Assembly (NCBI GenBank): GCA_013138975.1
Contig: WTBR01000151.1
Span: 1-63,434, forward strand
Source of the DNA: Bacteroidales bacterium
Lineage (GTDB): Bacteria; Bacteroidota; Bacteroidia; Bacteroidales; UBA12077
Length of the DNA: 63,434 nt
Reading direction: 5' to 3'
Shown here one piece after another: positions 46,161 through 55,058 of the stretch (positions are counted from its first letter, which is position 1; every line of letters starts with the position of its first letter). A model generated the notes under the pieces. It made no database searches. It was not told the origin of the DNA and was given only the letters and a program-made list of their open reading frames with translations. Both the position numbers and the translations under genes were made by a program.

Positions 46161-47402
46161 TTAAAACTGATCGTTAAAATATCTTTTAAGACTTTGTAAA
46201 GGCAAAATTGGTGATTGCCCTAAAGGACAGAGTGATGTTTTAGCCATATATTCAGCTTCATAAATCATATCATCAAGCCCGGATTCACCTTTGTAGTTAC
46301 CATCGTTAATTTCATTTATCATTCGTGCTAAACGATCTGTACCAACTCTGCATGGAACGCATTTTCCACACGATTCATGTTTAAAAAACTCAAGAATTGA
46401 TCGTGTAACATCTGGTATAGATTTATCTTCGCCTAAAACTATAATTGCTCCTGATCCAAGTGTTGCTCCTTTCTCTTTTAATGAATCAAAGCCTGTGGGT
46501 GTGTCAAGTACTGATTCATCAACAAAAGTTCCTGCAGCACCGCCCAAAAGGATTGCTTTTAGTTTTTTATCGCCTTTCATTCCTCCTGCTAATCCAAAAA
46601 TTAAGTCTCTTAAAGTAGTTCCTAATTCTACCTCAAAGAATCCGGGTTTTGCAACATCTCCACTTATGGTAAAAATTTTTGTTCCGGGCGATTCTTTTGT
46701 TCCTAATTTTGTGTACCACTCAGAACCTTTTCCGACAATTGTGGGAATAGTCGCTAATGTTTCGACATTATTTACCAGTGTTGGATATCCGAAAAGACCT
46801 TTTTCTGCAGGGAATGGTGGTTTAATTCTAGGGTAACCTCTTTTTCCTTCAAGTGATTCCAAAAGTGTTAGTTCCTCGCCACAAAGGTATGATCCTGCTC
46901 CTAGTCTTATTTCTACATCAACTGAAAATACGGAACCGAAAATATTTTTTCCAATAAATCCTTTCTGACGAGCCGAATCTATTGCTTTTTGAACCATCTC
47001 TATTGATTTATAATATTCACCCCTGATATAAACATATGCTTTTGAAGCTCCTATTCCATATGCTGCTATAAGCATTCCTTCTAATAACAGATGTGGATCG
47101 CTCTCCATTATAATCCGGTCTTTAAAAGTTCCGGGCTCTCCCTCATCTGCATTACAAATCAAATATTTCTGTTCACATCTAAGGCATGATTCACTTGTGA
47201 ATTTCTCTTTTAAACCTGCCGAAAACCCTGCTCCTCCTCTACCTCTTAGCGATGAATTTAACATTTCATCAATAATTTCAACATGATGACGACTTACTGA
47301 ATTCTCAAGTACTTTATATCCTCCGGCATCAATATAATCTTCAATGCTTTCAGGATTTATCTTTCCTAAGTTTTTTAAACTTATTCTTGTTTCTTTTACC
47401 AC
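46161..47402 (-). CDS. NuoF-like NADH/FMN subunit of the formate dehydrogenase complex
   Basis: The 413-residue protein has the NADH/FMN-binding core ('LRGRGGAGFSAGLKEKF', 'LICNADEGEPGTFKDRII', 'GAGSYLCGEELTLLESLEG'), the SLBB region and a 4Fe-4S motif 'ESCGKCVPCRVGTDRL'. It lacks the extra thioredoxin-like or ferredoxin extensions seen in some hydrogenase homologues. In this three-gene set it would exchange electrons between NAD(H) and the catalytic subunit. Confidence 0.92.
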   Translation of the reverse strand: MVKETRISLKNLGKINPESIEDYIDAGGYKVLENSVSRHHVEIIDEMLNSSLRGRGGAGFSAGLKEKFTSESCLRCEQKYLICNADEGEPGTFKDRIIMESDPHLLLEGMLIAAYGIGASKAYVYIRGEYYKSIEMVQKAIDSARQKGFIGKNIFGSVFSVDVEIRLGAGSYLCGEELTLLESLEGKRGYPRIKPPFPAEKGLFGYPTLVNNVETLATIPTIVGKGSEWYTKLGTKESPGTKIFTISGDVAKPGFFEVELGTTLRDLIFGLAGGMKGDKKLKAILLGGAAGTFVDESVLDTPTGFDSLKEKGATLGSGAIIVLGEDKSIPDVTRSILEFFKHESCGKCVPCRVGTDRLARMINEINDGNYKGESGLDDMIYEAEYMAKTSLCPLGQSPILPLQSLKRYFNDQF

Positions 47403-47494
47403 TTATTGATTATTTGAAACTATTAATATTAAATTACAATTGCCACAGATTCTCAGATTACTTAATGATTAAAAAATATTCAGAAAAATAATAT

Positions 47495-47727
47495 AAAATC
47501 TGTGAATCTGTTGCTTTCATTCATTAGTACTTTTTTAATTCAAAAGTGTCTGTAAAAGTATATGGACTAAAGTCCATTAATATGTTACGTTCTAGACCCC
47601 CAGCCTAAAGGCTGGAGTTAGTAAAGCTCATAACCAATTGGGCTTCTACCCTTTTATTTAATCTTATTTCGGACACTAATGTTTTTTATTTAAAATTTGT
47701 GAATCTGTGGCATTCATTCATTATTAC
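47495..47727. repeat. Gap 47403-47731: ~160-bp insertion flanked by 36-bp direct repeats
   Basis: Near-identical 36-bp segments (47495-47530 and 47692-47727, each with GAATCTGT and CATTCATT) flank ~160 bp. Inside lie AGTGTC at 47545 and its complement GACACT at 47672, a hairpin ATGGACT/AGTCCAT at 47562-47577 and a hairpin CCAGCC/GGCTGG at 47600-47615. This looks like a small non-coding insertion between two genes of one complex. No gene is seen in the gap. Confidence 0.6.
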
Positions 47728-47731
47728 TATT

Positions 47732-48181
47732 TTATTTATATTGTTCAAATATTGATTTTAAATCAGCCTTATGTAAATTACCATAAACGTCTTCGTTTAT
47801 CATCATACTTGGTGCTATATCGCATTGACCAAGGCATTCTGATAATTCAATACTAAAACGCTTATCCTTGCTTATTTCTCCAATATCAATTGAAAGCATG
47901 TTTTTGATTTTATCGATAATATCGGGTGATTTTTCCATATTACACACTGGCGAGTTACAAAGACGAATAATATATTTTCCTCTAGGTTTTAAGCTAAACA
48001 TAGTATAATATGTTGCTACTCCGTAAATATGACTATATGTTATATTTAAATGAGTAGCTACGGCTTTTAAGTCATCTTTTTCTAGGTAATTCTGTGGATT
48101 ATTATTTTGTAATGCATGAAGGATGTTTATAAGATTTTCTTCTTCCTTTTTATATTGCTGAAGTAAGCCTTGTCTTTCCAT
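47732..48181 (-). CDS. NuoE-like 2Fe-2S subunit of the formate dehydrogenase complex
   Basis: The 149-residue protein has a helical N-terminus and a thioredoxin-like 2Fe-2S domain. The four ligand cysteines are in 'LCNSPVCNMEKSP' and 'SECLGQCDIAPSMM'. It is the first gene of the set NuoE-, NuoF- and FdhA-like, all on the minus strand, although a 329-bp gap separates it from the NuoF-like gene. Confidence 0.9.
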   Translation of the reverse strand: MERQGLLQQYKKEEENLINILHALQNNNPQNYLEKDDLKAVATHLNITYSHIYGVATYYTMFSLKPRGKYIIRLCNSPVCNMEKSPDIIDKIKNMLSIDIGEISKDKRFSIELSECLGQCDIAPSMMINEDVYGNLHKADLKSIFEQYK

Positions 48182-48360
48182 AATAATGCTATGTTTTTAA
48201 CTAGTTGAAGTTAATAATTTGTTTGCGAAACTCCAAAAAGTAAAAGGATTCAAGTGTTCTGTTTTTTTTTTTCTTTTGGCCTTCGAGAATCTTTTCTTTC
48301 TAGCATTGACAGTAGCCTTCGAGAGCCTCAGGCTACGCGCAGTAATATACACCTTAGCCA

Positions 48361-48454
48361 GGCGTTTCTCCTTGCCACCGCTCCTAAGAAATAATCGGCT
48401 TATTTAATTTTATTTCAAAGGTATTAAATACGATATACTCACGTATTAATACTT
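48361..48454. repeat. Interspersed ~94-bp repeat, copy 1
   Basis: The unit starts GGCGTTTCTCCTTGCCACCG and runs through TTTCAAAGGTATTAAATACG. A second full copy is at 49347-49441 and a partial third at 49725-49762. It overlaps the 3' end of the 199-residue gene by a few bases. The remaining sequence 48182-48360 shows no gene. Confidence 0.85.
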
Positions 48455-49045
48455 AATTTTTCTAACGGTAATTCTATCCAATTCCTTTAAACCTTTAGGT
48501 AGATTATTTATATAAAGCCCCGGGTAATCATTTGACTTCACCCAATCTTTCATTGTAGTGCCTAATACTTCCGAAGCTTTTTTTGAGGCGGAATACAATG
48601 CTATATCATAACTTTGAGGTGGTCCTCCTAAACAACATGAAACCGACCATCTCCCATTAGATTTATTAACTGGTCTACCATTTAGGGCATCATCAGATTG
48701 TGGCCATCCTTTGTTCCCTCCTTTTTCTGGCCAGATAATTAACCATAAATCCTCATCAATCTTTTTATAGTTACCTTTAACTACAATAATGCTTTCAACG
48801 ACCCCATTATCTTGGGGTATAGTTATACAATTATCACATTTATGGATTTTATTTGCATCAGTCACTAAATTCAATGAAGGTTGGATAATACCAATTGTTA
48901 AGAGTGAAAGTCCAATAATAAAAACTAATACTCTTGCCCAGATACTATTAATGAATACTTGTCCATCTTTATATCTAATGCTACCAGCTATCCCTATTAA
49001 AATAAATAAGGCACCAATACTTATTAATATAGTGTCTTTGCTCAT
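48446..49045 (-). CDS. Two-TM membrane protein with a C-terminal beta-rich domain, function unknown
   Basis: The 199-residue protein has two membrane segments ('TILISIGALFILIGIAGSI' and 'RVLVFIIGLSLLTIGII'), then a soluble domain with 'LWLIIWPEKGGNKGWPQSDD', 'NGRWSVSCCLGG', 'YDIALYSASKKASEVL', 'PGLYINNLPKGL' and 'DRITVRKI'. The WP..GWPQ..GRW..LGG pattern resembles a widespread soluble module found attached to TM pairs, but I cannot name it. The domain probably faces the cytoplasm or periplasm as a sensor. Repeats flank both sides. Confidence 0.7.
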   Translation of the reverse strand: MSKDTILISIGALFILIGIAGSIRYKDGQVFINSIWARVLVFIIGLSLLTIGIIQPSLNLVTDANKIHKCDNCITIPQDNGVVESIIVVKGNYKKIDEDLWLIIWPEKGGNKGWPQSDDALNGRPVNKSNGRWSVSCCLGGPPQSYDIALYSASKKASEVLGTTMKDWVKSNDYPGLYINNLPKGLKELDRITVRKIKY

Positions 49046-49346
49046 AATTTATATTTTAAGTTTAAAAAATAATTTACTTTCCCACTTTAGAGTCAATCCG
49101 ATTAACTATAAATGTTACAATACATCATTTTATTAATATTTAAATAAAAGTAAAAAAACAATAAATTATTTCAAATTAAATAGAAGCATAAATTAAATCC
49201 ATTCCAGGAAATTACAATTTAACCGTTTACTATAATCTTTCCGTGTTACAGTATGAGTATTCAGCGATATGCATTGACATTTTCACAGTGTCATATGAAT
49301 CGTCCAAAAAGAAACAAAAAAATCTAGGATAAACGATCCCTCTGCC

Positions 49347-49441
49347 GGCGTTTCTCCTTGCCACCGCTCCTAAGAATTAATCGGGCTTCTTTTATTTTAT
49401 TTCAAAGGTATTAAATACGAAATACTAATGTATTGATACTT
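49347..49441. repeat. Interspersed ~94-bp repeat, copy 2
   Basis: Nearly identical to 48361-48454 over ~95 bp, with small differences in the middle. It lies in the 740-bp gene-free stretch 49046-49787, which otherwise holds only the hairpins and repeats listed here. Confidence 0.85.
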
Positions 49442-49562
49442 GTGTTTCCTTTACTTATAACAAATAGCTACAAGCTATAAAAAATAAACGGATGTTTTAC
49501 ACTTCGTTAAACTACGCCCAACGGAGCCTAATCATTTAGAAATATAAAAAATATCTCTTGCT

Positions 49563-49585
49563 AAGCGGAATTTGCAATTCCGCTT
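49563..49585. repeat. REP-like hairpin
   Basis: A perfect 9-bp stem AAGCGGAAT / ATTCCGCTT has a five-base loop. Similar GCGGAATT hairpins are common dispersed elements in Bacteroidota; a related hairpin (AAGCGGCAA / TTGCCGCTT) lies in the adjacent 106-bp repeat. Confidence 0.65.
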
Positions 49586-49619
49586 TACTCTTTGCATTGT
49601 CAAATTATCAATTTTTATA

Positions 49620-49762
49620 AAATACTACCATATTTTGCAGAATTACAAATTCAGTAAAAATAAGAAAGCGGCAATACAATTGCCGCTTAGCTTCTTCGAT
49701 TTATTTTATATGTCGCTCATCGGGGGCGTTTCTCCTTGCCACCGCTCCTAAGAAATAAACGG
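49620..49762. repeat. 106-bp dispersed repeat (copy 1) joined to a partial ~94-bp repeat (copy 3)
   Basis: Positions 49620-49725 match 57374-57479 over 106 bp and contain the hairpin AAGCGGCAA/TTGCCGCTT. The sequence runs directly into GGCGTTTCTCCTTGCCACCG (49725-49762), the start of the other repeat family, which is cut short close to the 3' end of the group II intron. Confidence 0.8.
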
Positions 49763-49787
49763 AGGTTTTACCACTTTGCTTTGCCTG

Positions 49788-51761
49788 GTAGAGTAGAGCC
49801 TGATAGCCTACTCAAATTGTTGAACATAAAAGTAACAATTTTAAGTAAACTATCAGCACCCCCTTCATCAAACCGTACGTGAAGTTTTCCCTCATACGGC
49901 TTACCGATAGATTTCTTCATTGAGCTTTCGCAAGGGTCTTCAGGCGCGCATACTTTTCCATGTCTAACAATCCTTTATTTGTAACCAAAGTCTTGTACGG
50001 TTGCTGGCGTAGCAACTTGTGCGCCTTTCGTCCTTTACTTTTCAACCATTTAAACAACTTATAATCCAGATGCCTTACTATTACCTTTATGGTATCCCAA
50101 ATATGCGTAACCTTACTGATTGAAAAATAATTCAACCAGCCAATTAGCAATGAATTCAGTCTATAAACCATTGGTTCTATTTTCCAATGACGTCGTTTAA
50201 CTAACAGCTCTCGAATGGCTGCAAATAGCTTTGACCTTGACTTCATACTGGGTCGCACACAGGTGTATTTCTTAGTATTCCATGAAAATTTGGAACGTGT
50301 CACTAGAAATTCAAAACCGAGAAAATGCAGACTCTTTTTATGAATATGCAGTATTGTGGTTTTAGCCTTATTAATGGTTAAACCCATGCGTTTCATAATA
50401 GAGTCTAAATAACTCAGTATTTCTCGACTGTAATAATAAGTCCCCATCAACACAAAATCATCAGCATAGCGTACAATACGAATATTGGCTTTGCTAAATT
50501 TACTGTTGGGATTGGTTACTATTCGGTCAAAAGCATGCAGATAGATATTAGACAACAGTGGTGAGATAACTCCTCCTTGTGGTGTACCCGATTCTGTTTT
50601 TATTAGCTCTCCGTTTTTCATTTGTTTCGGAGCGGTTAACCACTGCCTAATAAGATTCAGAATATTCTTATCTGTAATGCGTTCTTTCAACATTACAAAG
50701 AGTTTATCATGAGGGATAGTGTCGAAATATTTCGACAAATCTGCATCATAAATAAAGTAATGCCCTTCGTAGATATTCTTCTTGATTTGCTTGATTGCAT
50801 CTTGCGCTCCTCGCTTTGGGCGGAATCCATAAGAGGTATCTTTGAAATCAGATTCCCATAACGGTTCTATTAGCATCTTTACTGCCATTTGAACCACTCT
50901 GTCTTTGATGGTAGGAATACCCAACATCCTGAATTCACCTTTCTTTTCTTTTGGTATTTCTACTCGTCTGACCGGAGCACTCTGATAGGTATTAGTTCGT
51001 AATTCGGTTTGTAGTTCTGTCAGAAATTTATGTAATCCATATTTCTCAATATCTGAAAAACTAACTTTATCAACCCCTGTACCTTTTGAATAATTCTGAC
51101 GTACTCTGCGATAAGATTCCACTAACACATAGTCTATACATAATTTATCGTGCAAACTATAGGCTTTGAAGTTCTTATCTTGCTTGGCTCTAATGTATAG
51201 CTTCCTCTGAAAAACACGAACTTGCTCATCGGTCATTGCTGACGATGGACTTACTAATAGACTTGCGTCAATATAGGTCGTTCTGTTTTTCATATAAGCA
51301 TATCTAAAGTAAAGCCCCTTCCCTATCAAAGGTTTTGTTGTCCTTTGAGTCACTGGTAATATGGGCTTCTCCGACTTCTCTTGTTTCCATTTTGAATTTC
51401 GCTATGCTTATATCAAATTGTTTATGATTGCCAACCATTAAAACAAGAGATCTCCCACGTTTCGTAATAATCCATCTATATTCACGCCACCCCTATGACT
51501 CCGGTAGTTTACTGAACTTCATACGACTATTATCTGTTCAGTATGGCAGGGTTCGAGACCGTCAAAACTCTCCCCAAATCTACAAATACACTTTTCGAAG
51601 CTACTATGAGTTCACGCTTGCGCATTACGGCTTGAATATTTGAAAGAACAAAGCTTCAGCGAAACCCTCACGAGTTTAACTGTCTGTTTTTCTTCAAGGT
51701 GAATAGTCAATTACCTTGGTAGGATTTTCACCTACTGGATTACCACAACTTCGTGGCACAC
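49788..51761 (-). mobile_element. Group II intron (~1.97 kb) with intron-encoded reverse transcriptase
   Basis: On the minus strand the intron starts GTGTGCC at 51761, the group II 5' consensus (GTGYG). Domain V is visible at ~49878-49910: AGCCGTA and TACGGTT form the stem, with a GAAA tetraloop. A domain VI-like stem (CTGATAG/CTATCAG) follows and the 3' end is placed near 49788 (...CTCTAC), uncertain by a few bases. A sequence in domain I at 51558-51564 (TGACGGT on the minus strand) can pair with the 5' exon end ACCGTTA, as expected for EBS1-IBS1, which supports the 5' boundary. The intron sits right behind the helicase gene in an attC-like hairpin. Confidence 0.85.
49917..51353 (-). CDS. 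ltrA: Group II intron reverse transcriptase/maturase (LtrA-like)
   Basis: The 478-residue protein has reverse-transcriptase blocks 'VDKVSFSDIEKYG', 'PKEKKGEFRMLGIPTIKDRVVQ', 'YGFRPKRGAQDAI', 'YDADLSKYFDTIPHDKL', 'GTPQGGVISPLLSNIYLHAF' and the catalytic 'RYADDFVLM'. A maturase (GIIM) domain follows ('YRLNSLLIGWLNYFSISKV'). No HNH endonuclease domain is seen at the C-terminus, which ends just before intron domain V. It promotes intron splicing and retrohoming. It appears intact. Confidence 0.95.
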   Translation of the reverse strand: MTQRTTKPLIGKGLYFRYAYMKNRTTYIDASLLVSPSSAMTDEQVRVFQRKLYIRAKQDKNFKAYSLHDKLCIDYVLVESYRRVRQNYSKGTGVDKVSFSDIEKYGLHKFLTELQTELRTNTYQSAPVRRVEIPKEKKGEFRMLGIPTIKDRVVQMAVKMLIEPLWESDFKDTSYGFRPKRGAQDAIKQIKKNIYEGHYFIYDADLSKYFDTIPHDKLFVMLKERITDKNILNLIRQWLTAPKQMKNGELIKTESGTPQGGVISPLLSNIYLHAFDRIVTNPNSKFSKANIRIVRYADDFVLMGTYYYSREILSYLDSIMKRMGLTINKAKTTILHIHKKSLHFLGFEFLVTRSKFSWNTKKYTCVRPSMKSRSKLFAAIRELLVKRRHWKIEPMVYRLNSLLIGWLNYFSISKVTHIWDTIKVIVRHLDYKLFKWLKSKGRKAHKLLRQQPYKTLVTNKGLLDMEKYARLKTLAKAQ

Positions 51762-51833
51762 TAACGGTAAATTGTATGAGTAGTGGCAGATTGCGTGGTA
51801 TTTGCCTGCCATTACTTATACAAAATATTAGGC
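51762..51833 (-). other. attC-like imperfect palindrome behind the helicase gene (5' exon of the group II intron)
   Basis: On the minus strand GCCTAAT (51833-51827) contains the helicase stop codon TAA, as attC R'' boxes commonly do. It is followed by TTTGTAT-AGTA-TGGCAG, a 16-base loop, CTGCCA-TACT-ATACAA, and ends CCGTTA at the intron junction. The stem has isolated mismatches, as integron attC sites do. If the 3' exon begins GGC, the rejoined end would be GTTAGGC, an R' box (GTTRRRY) complementary to the R'' box. This exact 3' junction is an assumption. A terminator is the alternative, but no T-run follows the stem. Confidence 0.5.
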
Positions 51834-54122
51834 TTCATTTTTTGTTATTATCAGGTCATTACTGATAGCACTTTCAAACATTTCACTTGTGCCACGAGCT
51901 TTATTACCAATCAAGTTGACAATATATTTTGAACGAGTAATTGCTACATACATTCTATTATGCCAAGAATATTTAATGAAATGACTTGTTTCACTATTAA
52001 AATTTGAAACAGCTGGCACCCTTCCTTTATCAACACCACAAATTATAACAGCATCAAACTCTAAACCTCCAACAAAGTCAATACCACCAATTACAAATCG
52101 ATTAGTATGGTCTGCTTTTTTCATTAATTCAGTATCACCTCTCCTTTTTAACACTTCTACAGGTTTATTTTTACTTTTTGAAAATTTATCTAAGTCATTC
52201 AATAGTGTTGGAGTCGTTGCAATTATGAGAATATTTGAACGTGAAATGCTTTTGGTTTGTTTGATGGATTCGGCAAGTTCAAAAGCTTTTTTCACCATCA
52301 ACTCGTCATTTAGCTCAAAATAATACTCTGGTAATTCAGCTTTCTTTTCTTCTTGTTGCGTAAACGAGTAATTTACTTTTTCGAGTGGATTTTCTAAATT
52401 CACAAATAAAGATGCTCCGCTTGACAGAATATTAAAAGCAAGACTTACGATTTGAGGAGCGCTTCTAAAAACAGTTTTAAGCTGTGACTCTTCAGATTTA
52501 TCAATAATACCTAATGAAGAATTAAGAACTTTATCATCAAGACCTCTGTCACCGACAGCTTGAGACTTATCTAATACAAATATGATGTTATTTTTGACAG
52601 CATCTTTTAACAAATGATGAAACACTGAAATCTCATTAATGTTAAACAAATGAGTTTCATCAATGAAAATACAATCTAAACCATCTTTTTGCTTTCTTCT
52701 TCTCCAAATTGGAGTATTTAATTGTTGTAAAGTTGTAATTGCAATATCATCGCTATCAAACTGATTTACTACCTGTAAACTTTTTCTATAGCTTTCGTAA
52801 ATTAAGAATAAAAAATTTAAGTCACCTTCGTGAGTTTTACTAACAGGAATCGTGTGTTCAATTCTAGGCAAGAGCATATAAGTATCAAAATCCTCCTGTG
52901 CTCTACCTTTAATTGTAACAGCTATTTCATGTTGCAATAATTCAAGAAGCTCTTCTTTATCTTTGGCATACGTTTCTGTAAAATACTCCACAAATCGAGG
53001 GGAACATATTTCTTTATAACTTTCAAAATCATTTTTTATAGTATTATCCAAGGATTGTTCAATATACATTAGCTGTAATTCTTTGCTGTCTTGTGCATCA
53101 ATATCCAAGTATTCGGAACTATCAATACTTCCTCCTAAAAAAGACAAACACCACTCCTGTAAAGTCGTGACAGATATTGTTTGGTTTGAATATGCTTTGT
53201 CTTTATATTGCACATATTCTGGCAGGTTAGTAGCAAATACATCTTCAATTTGATTCTTTGTGGCAACTGAGTGGGTGAGATAAAGAATGTTAATCTCCTT
53301 CTTTTTTACATCATAGTTCTTTAGCAAATTGATACATCGTAATATCATGGATAATGTTTTACCAGTACCTGCTGCACCTTGAAGTCTTTCTGTGCCATTT
53401 ATGTCTTTTTCAACAAATTCTCTTTGCTTGTTTGTTAAAAGGAACTTCCAGTTATCAAATCCAAGATGAGAGTTAATTGACTTAAACTCACCATTTGAAA
53501 CTAAATTTGACACTTGTAATGCCGCCTCAGATTCGCCCTCCGGTTGCTTTTCATTCTCAACAATACTGCAAACATCTTTAGCTTCTTCGAAAGCTTTTTT
53601 AAAATGAGTTAAAGAGGGGGAATAAGATTTACTATCATAACCATCTGAGTATACTAGTAAAAAATCTAAGCCTCTAGAGTTCTGCTTTTTTTCATCTGCT
53701 TTTTTGTCAATAAGAACCCTATAAGTTTCGCCAGTAGTAAATGGAAAGGGATAAACTAAAGAGTGGTTTGTATCTAGAATATTTTTCTCACAAGAAGATA
53801 ATGGATTATTATTCCAGTGCTTCATTGCATACTTTAGTGTTTTTTGAAGAATTGTAATTTTCTCTTCTCCCTTGAATTTTTCGTTTTGAAATGCGTTGAA
53901 ATTTTCAAAGTCAAATATTACTCCTTTTTTACTTTGAACACCAGAGTATATGAATCCACCCCGGGTTGTTTTTTCTAGGACGATATTATGATACTTATGA
54001 TTTTGTATTTTACATGATAGAAAATCAATTAGTATTACACTGTCATTAAATTCATAACTCTGGAATCTTCTTTCAGAGATAATCTTTTCAATCGCATTAT
54101 AATCTATATATAAATAATCCAT
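51828..54122 (-). CDS. UvrD/Rep-like superfamily 1 helicase
   Basis: The 764-residue protein has an N-terminal ~210-residue region of unknown fold. The helicase core follows: Walker A 'LQGAAGTGKTLSMILRC' near residue 247, 'NILYLTHSVATKNQIEDVF', Walker B 'LDCIFIDETHLFN', 'FVLDKSQAVG', 'LKTVFRSAPQIVSLAFNIL', 'GLEFDAVIICGVDKGRVP' and motif VI 'YVAITRSKYIVNLIG'. It lies 8 bp after the 272-residue gene, so the two form an operon. Neighbouring mobile elements and a YhcG nuclease suggest a defence or mobile-element role, but I know of no named system with this pair. Confidence 0.88.
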   Translation of the reverse strand: MDYLYIDYNAIEKIISERRFQSYEFNDSVILIDFLSCKIQNHKYHNIVLEKTTRGGFIYSGVQSKKGVIFDFENFNAFQNEKFKGEEKITILQKTLKYAMKHWNNNPLSSCEKNILDTNHSLVYPFPFTTGETYRVLIDKKADEKKQNSRGLDFLLVYSDGYDSKSYSPSLTHFKKAFEEAKDVCSIVENEKQPEGESEAALQVSNLVSNGEFKSINSHLGFDNWKFLLTNKQREFVEKDINGTERLQGAAGTGKTLSMILRCINLLKNYDVKKKEINILYLTHSVATKNQIEDVFATNLPEYVQYKDKAYSNQTISVTTLQEWCLSFLGGSIDSSEYLDIDAQDSKELQLMYIEQSLDNTIKNDFESYKEICSPRFVEYFTETYAKDKEELLELLQHEIAVTIKGRAQEDFDTYMLLPRIEHTIPVSKTHEGDLNFLFLIYESYRKSLQVVNQFDSDDIAITTLQQLNTPIWRRRKQKDGLDCIFIDETHLFNINEISVFHHLLKDAVKNNIIFVLDKSQAVGDRGLDDKVLNSSLGIIDKSEESQLKTVFRSAPQIVSLAFNILSSGASLFVNLENPLEKVNYSFTQQEEKKAELPEYYFELNDELMVKKAFELAESIKQTKSISRSNILIIATTPTLLNDLDKFSKSKNKPVEVLKRRGDTELMKKADHTNRFVIGGIDFVGGLEFDAVIICGVDKGRVPAVSNFNSETSHFIKYSWHNRMYVAITRSKYIVNLIGNKARGTSEMFESAISNDLIITKNEA

Positions 54123-54130
54123 AAAGTTTT

Positions 54131-54949
54131 TTAGTTTGAATAGCTGTTAAATAAATGATTTGTTAATTCTGAGAAATGGTCTTGAACCCCAATTTTACTA
54201 AAATTGCTAGTAAAACGCTGGATTAGATGTTCAACAAAAGGAGATTTTAATACTTTTTCAATATAAAGCAATTCACTTTGAACATTAATATCATTCCTAT
54301 TTAGCTGTTCTTTATCTAATCCGGCAACCTCTATTCCTTTGTGTAAATTCAGTCCAATATTATATGATATTTTACGGATTTCGCGTAATAGAATAACATT
54401 ATATTTTCCATTTTCAGACCACGATTCTATGATATGGAAATTTGGATTTCTATTATTATTGATTTCTGTTAAAATAGTTTTTGCCTGTTTTTCATAACTT
54501 TTCATAATCGCTTTGACATCTTCAATTTTAGGACTGTCATGAATCTTTGATATTTCTACTATCCCATTTATAAGCTCTTGGAATTTGCTGTTTTCTTTTG
54601 CTTTAACAAAATACTTGTCATATTTTTTAAGAATAAGTTCAGGACTAAATTTATCAATTATGCTAGGACTGAGATTTTTATTTTGAAAGTAAGATTTAAG
54701 ATTATTATTTAATGATTTCAATATAGTTTCTTTAAAAATTTCCCAGAAATCATTTATTATCCAAGCTTCAAAAGGTACTACAGGAAGGTAGTTAAAGTGA
54801 TTTACTTTATTATTAGATATGTCACACCTTGGTGTAATGATAATTCCATATAATTCTGTATTTGGGTAATTTTCAGATAAAGCTCCGTAAAAAATAGCTC
54901 CTTGTTCTAAATCGTTAATCTTTGTATTTGTGAATATATCTCTCTGCAT
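54131..54949 (-). CDS. Protein of unknown function paired with the helicase
   Basis: The 272-residue protein has an N-terminal segment 'LEQGAIFYGALSENYPNTEL' then 'YGIIITPRCDISNNKVNHFN' and 'YLPVVPFEAWI'. The 'ITPRCDI...YLPVVPF' pattern recalls small proteins with a 'TPxCDI' motif that I have seen beside ATPase or helicase genes, but I cannot name a family. The middle is helical and lysine-rich, with no membrane segment or signal peptide. It is the first gene of a two-gene unit with the helicase (8-bp gap). A specificity or adapter role for the helicase is speculation. Confidence 0.7.
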   Translation of the reverse strand: MQRDIFTNTKINDLEQGAIFYGALSENYPNTELYGIIITPRCDISNNKVNHFNYLPVVPFEAWIINDFWEIFKETILKSLNNNLKSYFQNKNLSPSIIDKFSPELILKKYDKYFVKAKENSKFQELINGIVEISKIHDSPKIEDVKAIMKSYEKQAKTILTEINNNRNPNFHIIESWSENGKYNVILLREIRKISYNIGLNLHKGIEVAGLDKEQLNRNDINVQSELLYIEKVLKSPFVEHLIQRFTSNFSKIGVQDHFSELTNHLFNSYSN

Positions 54950-55058
54950 ATATTATGATTACTCCTTTAATTCAATGTTTATTTAATTGCTAACGTCTTG
55001 TTTTTAAAATGAAGCCTAACAAAATTACATCCACCATAGTGGCACATATCCTATTAAT

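Noticed and set aside
49917..51353. Reverse transcriptase considered as the missing DGR reverse transcriptase for the target at 1-1044.
   Set aside because: It has group II intron features (GTPQGGVISP, YADD, GIIM maturase domain, intron ends with domain V) and lies 49 kb away inside a complete intron.
51428..51643. Plus-strand 71-codon frame within the intron.
   Set aside because: It lies in the structured 5' part of the group II intron, antisense to it, with no protein-like composition.
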